Source: JAMIFN01 sp964544605
GTDB lineage: Bacteria; Pseudomonadota; Gammaproteobacteria; Burkholderiales; Burkholderiaceae_C
Length of the DNA stretch: 15,303 nt
Assembly: GCA_964544605.1 (NCBI GenBank)
Contig: CAZJBX010000038.1
Coordinates: 1 to 15,303 of the forward strand
Direction: 5' to 3'
How positions within the stretch are numbered: the first letter of the stretch is position 1; every line of letters starts with the position of its first letter. The notes under the pieces were generated by a model. The model saw only the letters and a program-made list of their open reading frames with translations, did no database searches and was not told the origin of the DNA. Position numbers and translations under genes: made by a program. Shown piece by piece: positions 14,044-15,303 of this stretch.

Positions 14044-14496
14044 TTAGGCGTAGCGGCGCATGAGCAGCTCGGCAATGCAGGCGGGTTTTTCGCTGCCTTC
14101 GCGCTCTACGGTAAAGAGCCACAGCATTTGCAGGCCGTTGTCCTCCAGCGGTGAGGCTTCCATCAGCTTGAGGTGGGCGCGCAGGCGGCTGCCCGCAGGC
14201 ACGGGCGAGGTGAAGCGCACGCGGTTGAGGCCGTAGTTGATGCCCATGCGGCTGCCCACAATTTCAACCGTGGTGTCAAAAAAGCGCGGCAGCAGCGAGA
14301 GGGTGAGAAAGCCGTGGGCGATGGGGCCACCAAAGGGGCCGGTTTTGGCTTTTTCCACATCCACATGAATCCATTGTTCATCGCGAGTGGAGACGGCAAA
14401 GGTGTTGATTTGCTCTTGGGTGATGTCTTCCCAAGCGCTGGTGCCGACATCTTGGCCAACAAGGGCCGTTAGTTCTTCAAGTGTGAGGGTGCGCAT
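14044..14496 (-). CDS. MaoC-like (hot-dog fold) enoyl-CoA hydratase/dehydratase
   Basis: A 150-residue single hot-dog domain protein of the MaoC/NodN type, which adds water across the double bond of enoyl-CoA thioesters. The hydratase motif is visible as Asp39-x4-His44 in TRDEQWIHVD, followed by GPFGGPIAHGFLTLSLLP (53-70), and NYGLNRVRFTSPVPAGSRLR later. The start ATG 14496 is fixed by AAGGAG 6 nt upstream. It lies 34 nt after the stop codon of the acyl-CoA dehydrogenase, so they form one operon, with dehydrogenation giving the enoyl-CoA that this enzyme could hydrate. The acyl chain used is unknown. Confidence 0.92.
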   Translation of the reverse strand: MRTLTLEELTALVGQDVGTSAWEDITQEQINTFAVSTRDEQWIHVDVEKAKTGPFGGPIAHGFLTLSLLPRFFDTTVEIVGSRMGINYGLNRVRFTSPVPAGSRLRAHLKLMEASPLEDNGLQMLWLFTVEREGSEKPACIAELLMRRYA

Positions 14497-14502
14497 TTTT
14501 GT

Positions 14503-14508
14503 CTCCTT
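14503..14508 (-). promoter_or_regulatory. Shine-Dalgarno AAGGAG for the MaoC-like gene
   Basis: On the minus strand GGAAGGAGA sits between the dehydrogenase stop and ATG 14496, 6 nt from the start. It rules out the longer in-frame reading that begins at 14568 inside the dehydrogenase gene. Confidence 0.85.
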
Positions 14509-14530
14509 CCTTATGGTTTTGTTGGGCGCT

Positions 14531-15303
14531 TCAGTAGGACTTGGGCAGGCCCAAGACCCGCTCTCCAATGTAGCTCAAAATCATCTCTCGGCTGACGGGA
14601 GCGATGCGCGGAATCATGATTTCGCGCAAATAGCGTTCCACATGGAACTCTTTGGAGTAGCCCATGCCGCCGTGGGTGAGGATGGCTTGCTCGCAAGCGC
14701 GGAAGCCCGCTTCAGCGGCAAAGTATTTGGCGGCATTGGCCTCAGCACCGCATTCGCGGCCATTGTCATAGAGCCAGGCGGCTTTCATCACCATCAGGCG
14801 GGCGGCTTCCAGCTCGACCCAGTTTTTCGCCAGAGCGTGTTGGATGGCTTGGTTTTGCCCAATGGGGCGGCCAAAGACAACACGCTCTTTGGCATACAGT
14901 GCGGCTTTTTCAAGCGCGACGCGGCCCACGCCCACAGCCTCAGATGCAAGCAAGATGCGCTCAGGGTTCATGCCGTGCAAGATGTATTTGAAGCCCTTGC
15001 CTTCTTCACCAATGCGGTCTTCGACGGGGATTTCCAGGCCGTCAATGAACAGCTCGTTGGAATCCACACATTTGCGGCCCATTTTTTCAATCAGGCGCAC
15101 ATCGATTTTGCTGCGGTCGAGGTCGGTGTAGAACAGCGACAGGCCATCGGAGGTGCGGCCCGGCGGCAGGTCTTCCAGCGGCGTGGTGCGGGCCAAGAGC
15201 AAAATCTTGTTGGCCACTTGCGCGGTGGAAATCCACACTTTTTGGCCGTGCACCACATATTTATCGCCTTGGCGCACAGCGCGGGTTTTGAGCTGGGTGG
15301 TGT
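14531..15303 (-). CDS. Acyl-CoA dehydrogenase family protein (partial, N-terminus outside window)
   Basis: The C-terminal 256 residues of an FAD-dependent acyl-CoA dehydrogenase (usual length about 380-390). The frame is open to the window edge; the GTG at 15277 is internal, because the codons before it continue the domain. Recognisable parts are the beta-domain end (VHGQKVWISTA), the GKGFKYILHGMNPERILLAS helix, GRPIGQNQAIQHALA, and LTHGGMGYSKEFHVERYLRE, which contacts FAD. Where straight-chain enzymes have the catalytic Glu (IYEGT), this one reads IAPVS, so Pro stands in the Glu position. The base may lie elsewhere, as in isovaleryl-CoA-type enzymes. It is followed by a MaoC hydratase in the same operon. 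Substrate unknown. Confidence 0.93.
   Translation of the reverse strand, partial: TTQLKTRAVRQGDKYVVHGQKVWISTAQVANKILLLARTTPLEDLPPGRTSDGLSLFYTDLDRSKIDVRLIEKMGRKCVDSNELFIDGLEIPVEDRIGEEGKGFKYILHGMNPERILLASEAVGVGRVALEKAALYAKERVVFGRPIGQNQAIQHALAKNWVELEAARLMVMKAAWLYDNGRECGAEANAAKYFAAEAGFRACEQAILTHGGMGYSKEFHVERYLREIMIPRIAPVSREMILSYIGERVLGLPKSY

Overview
The window looks like chromosomal DNA from a betaproteobacterium of the order Burkholderiales, most probably Comamonadaceae or a close relative. I infer this from the moderately high GC content, the strong use of TTG for Leu and GCC/GCG for Ala, and the gene set: LptC, TsaE-AmiC, MutS, a DUF493 (YbeD) gene near lipB, PdxJ, and a MaoC plus acyl-CoA dehydrogenase pair. 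Species assignment is not possible from sequence reading alone. Most of the content is core-genome. I see no transposase, integrase, CRISPR array, rRNA or tRNA.

Layout. (1) 28-1653, minus strand: a secreted lipoprotein with tandem bacterial Ig-like domains, behind a bidirectional terminator. (2) 1832-3867, plus strand: an orphan lptC, then a membrane-anchored guanyl-specific ribonuclease of the RNase Sa/barnase type, followed by a barstar-family inhibitor and a strong terminator. (3) 3879-6829, minus strand: a compact operon tsaE - amidase (AmiC-type) - EamA transporter, with a 4-nt ATGA overlap between the first two genes and 15 nt between the last two. (4) 6951-12310, plus strand: mutS, divergent from tsaE; a voltage-gated-type K+ channel with a C-terminal zinc ribbon; a DUF493 gene; a COG3235/CbiM-like membrane protein; and lipB. 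lipA, the usual partner of lipB, is not in the window. (5) 12311-12529: a gene-free stretch with a REP-like palindromic element. (6) A small TM2-domain protein on plus, then pdxJ on minus. (7) 13572-14043: the longest gene-free stretch, holding three tandem 98-bp palindromic repeats and a further 28-bp palindrome. (8) 14044-15303, minus strand: a MaoC-type hydratase preceded by an acyl-CoA dehydrogenase that runs off the window edge.

How the genes work together. The RNase and barstar form a toxin-inhibitor pair. TsaE (tRNA t6A synthesis) and the amidase (daughter-cell separation) are an ancient conserved neighbourhood. YbeD-LipB is the remnant of the lipoate-synthesis neighbourhood. The dehydrogenase and hydratase could perform consecutive dehydrogenation and hydration of an acyl-CoA.

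I did not find a clear new defence or mobile system. The most unusual items are the anchored RNase with its extended barstar, the 98-bp repeat cluster, the acyl-CoA dehydrogenase with Pro where the usual catalytic Glu is expected, the zinc-ribbon channel, and a recurring TAYAATG-type -10 motif that sits directly upstream of two genes lacking a Shine-Dalgarno sequence.
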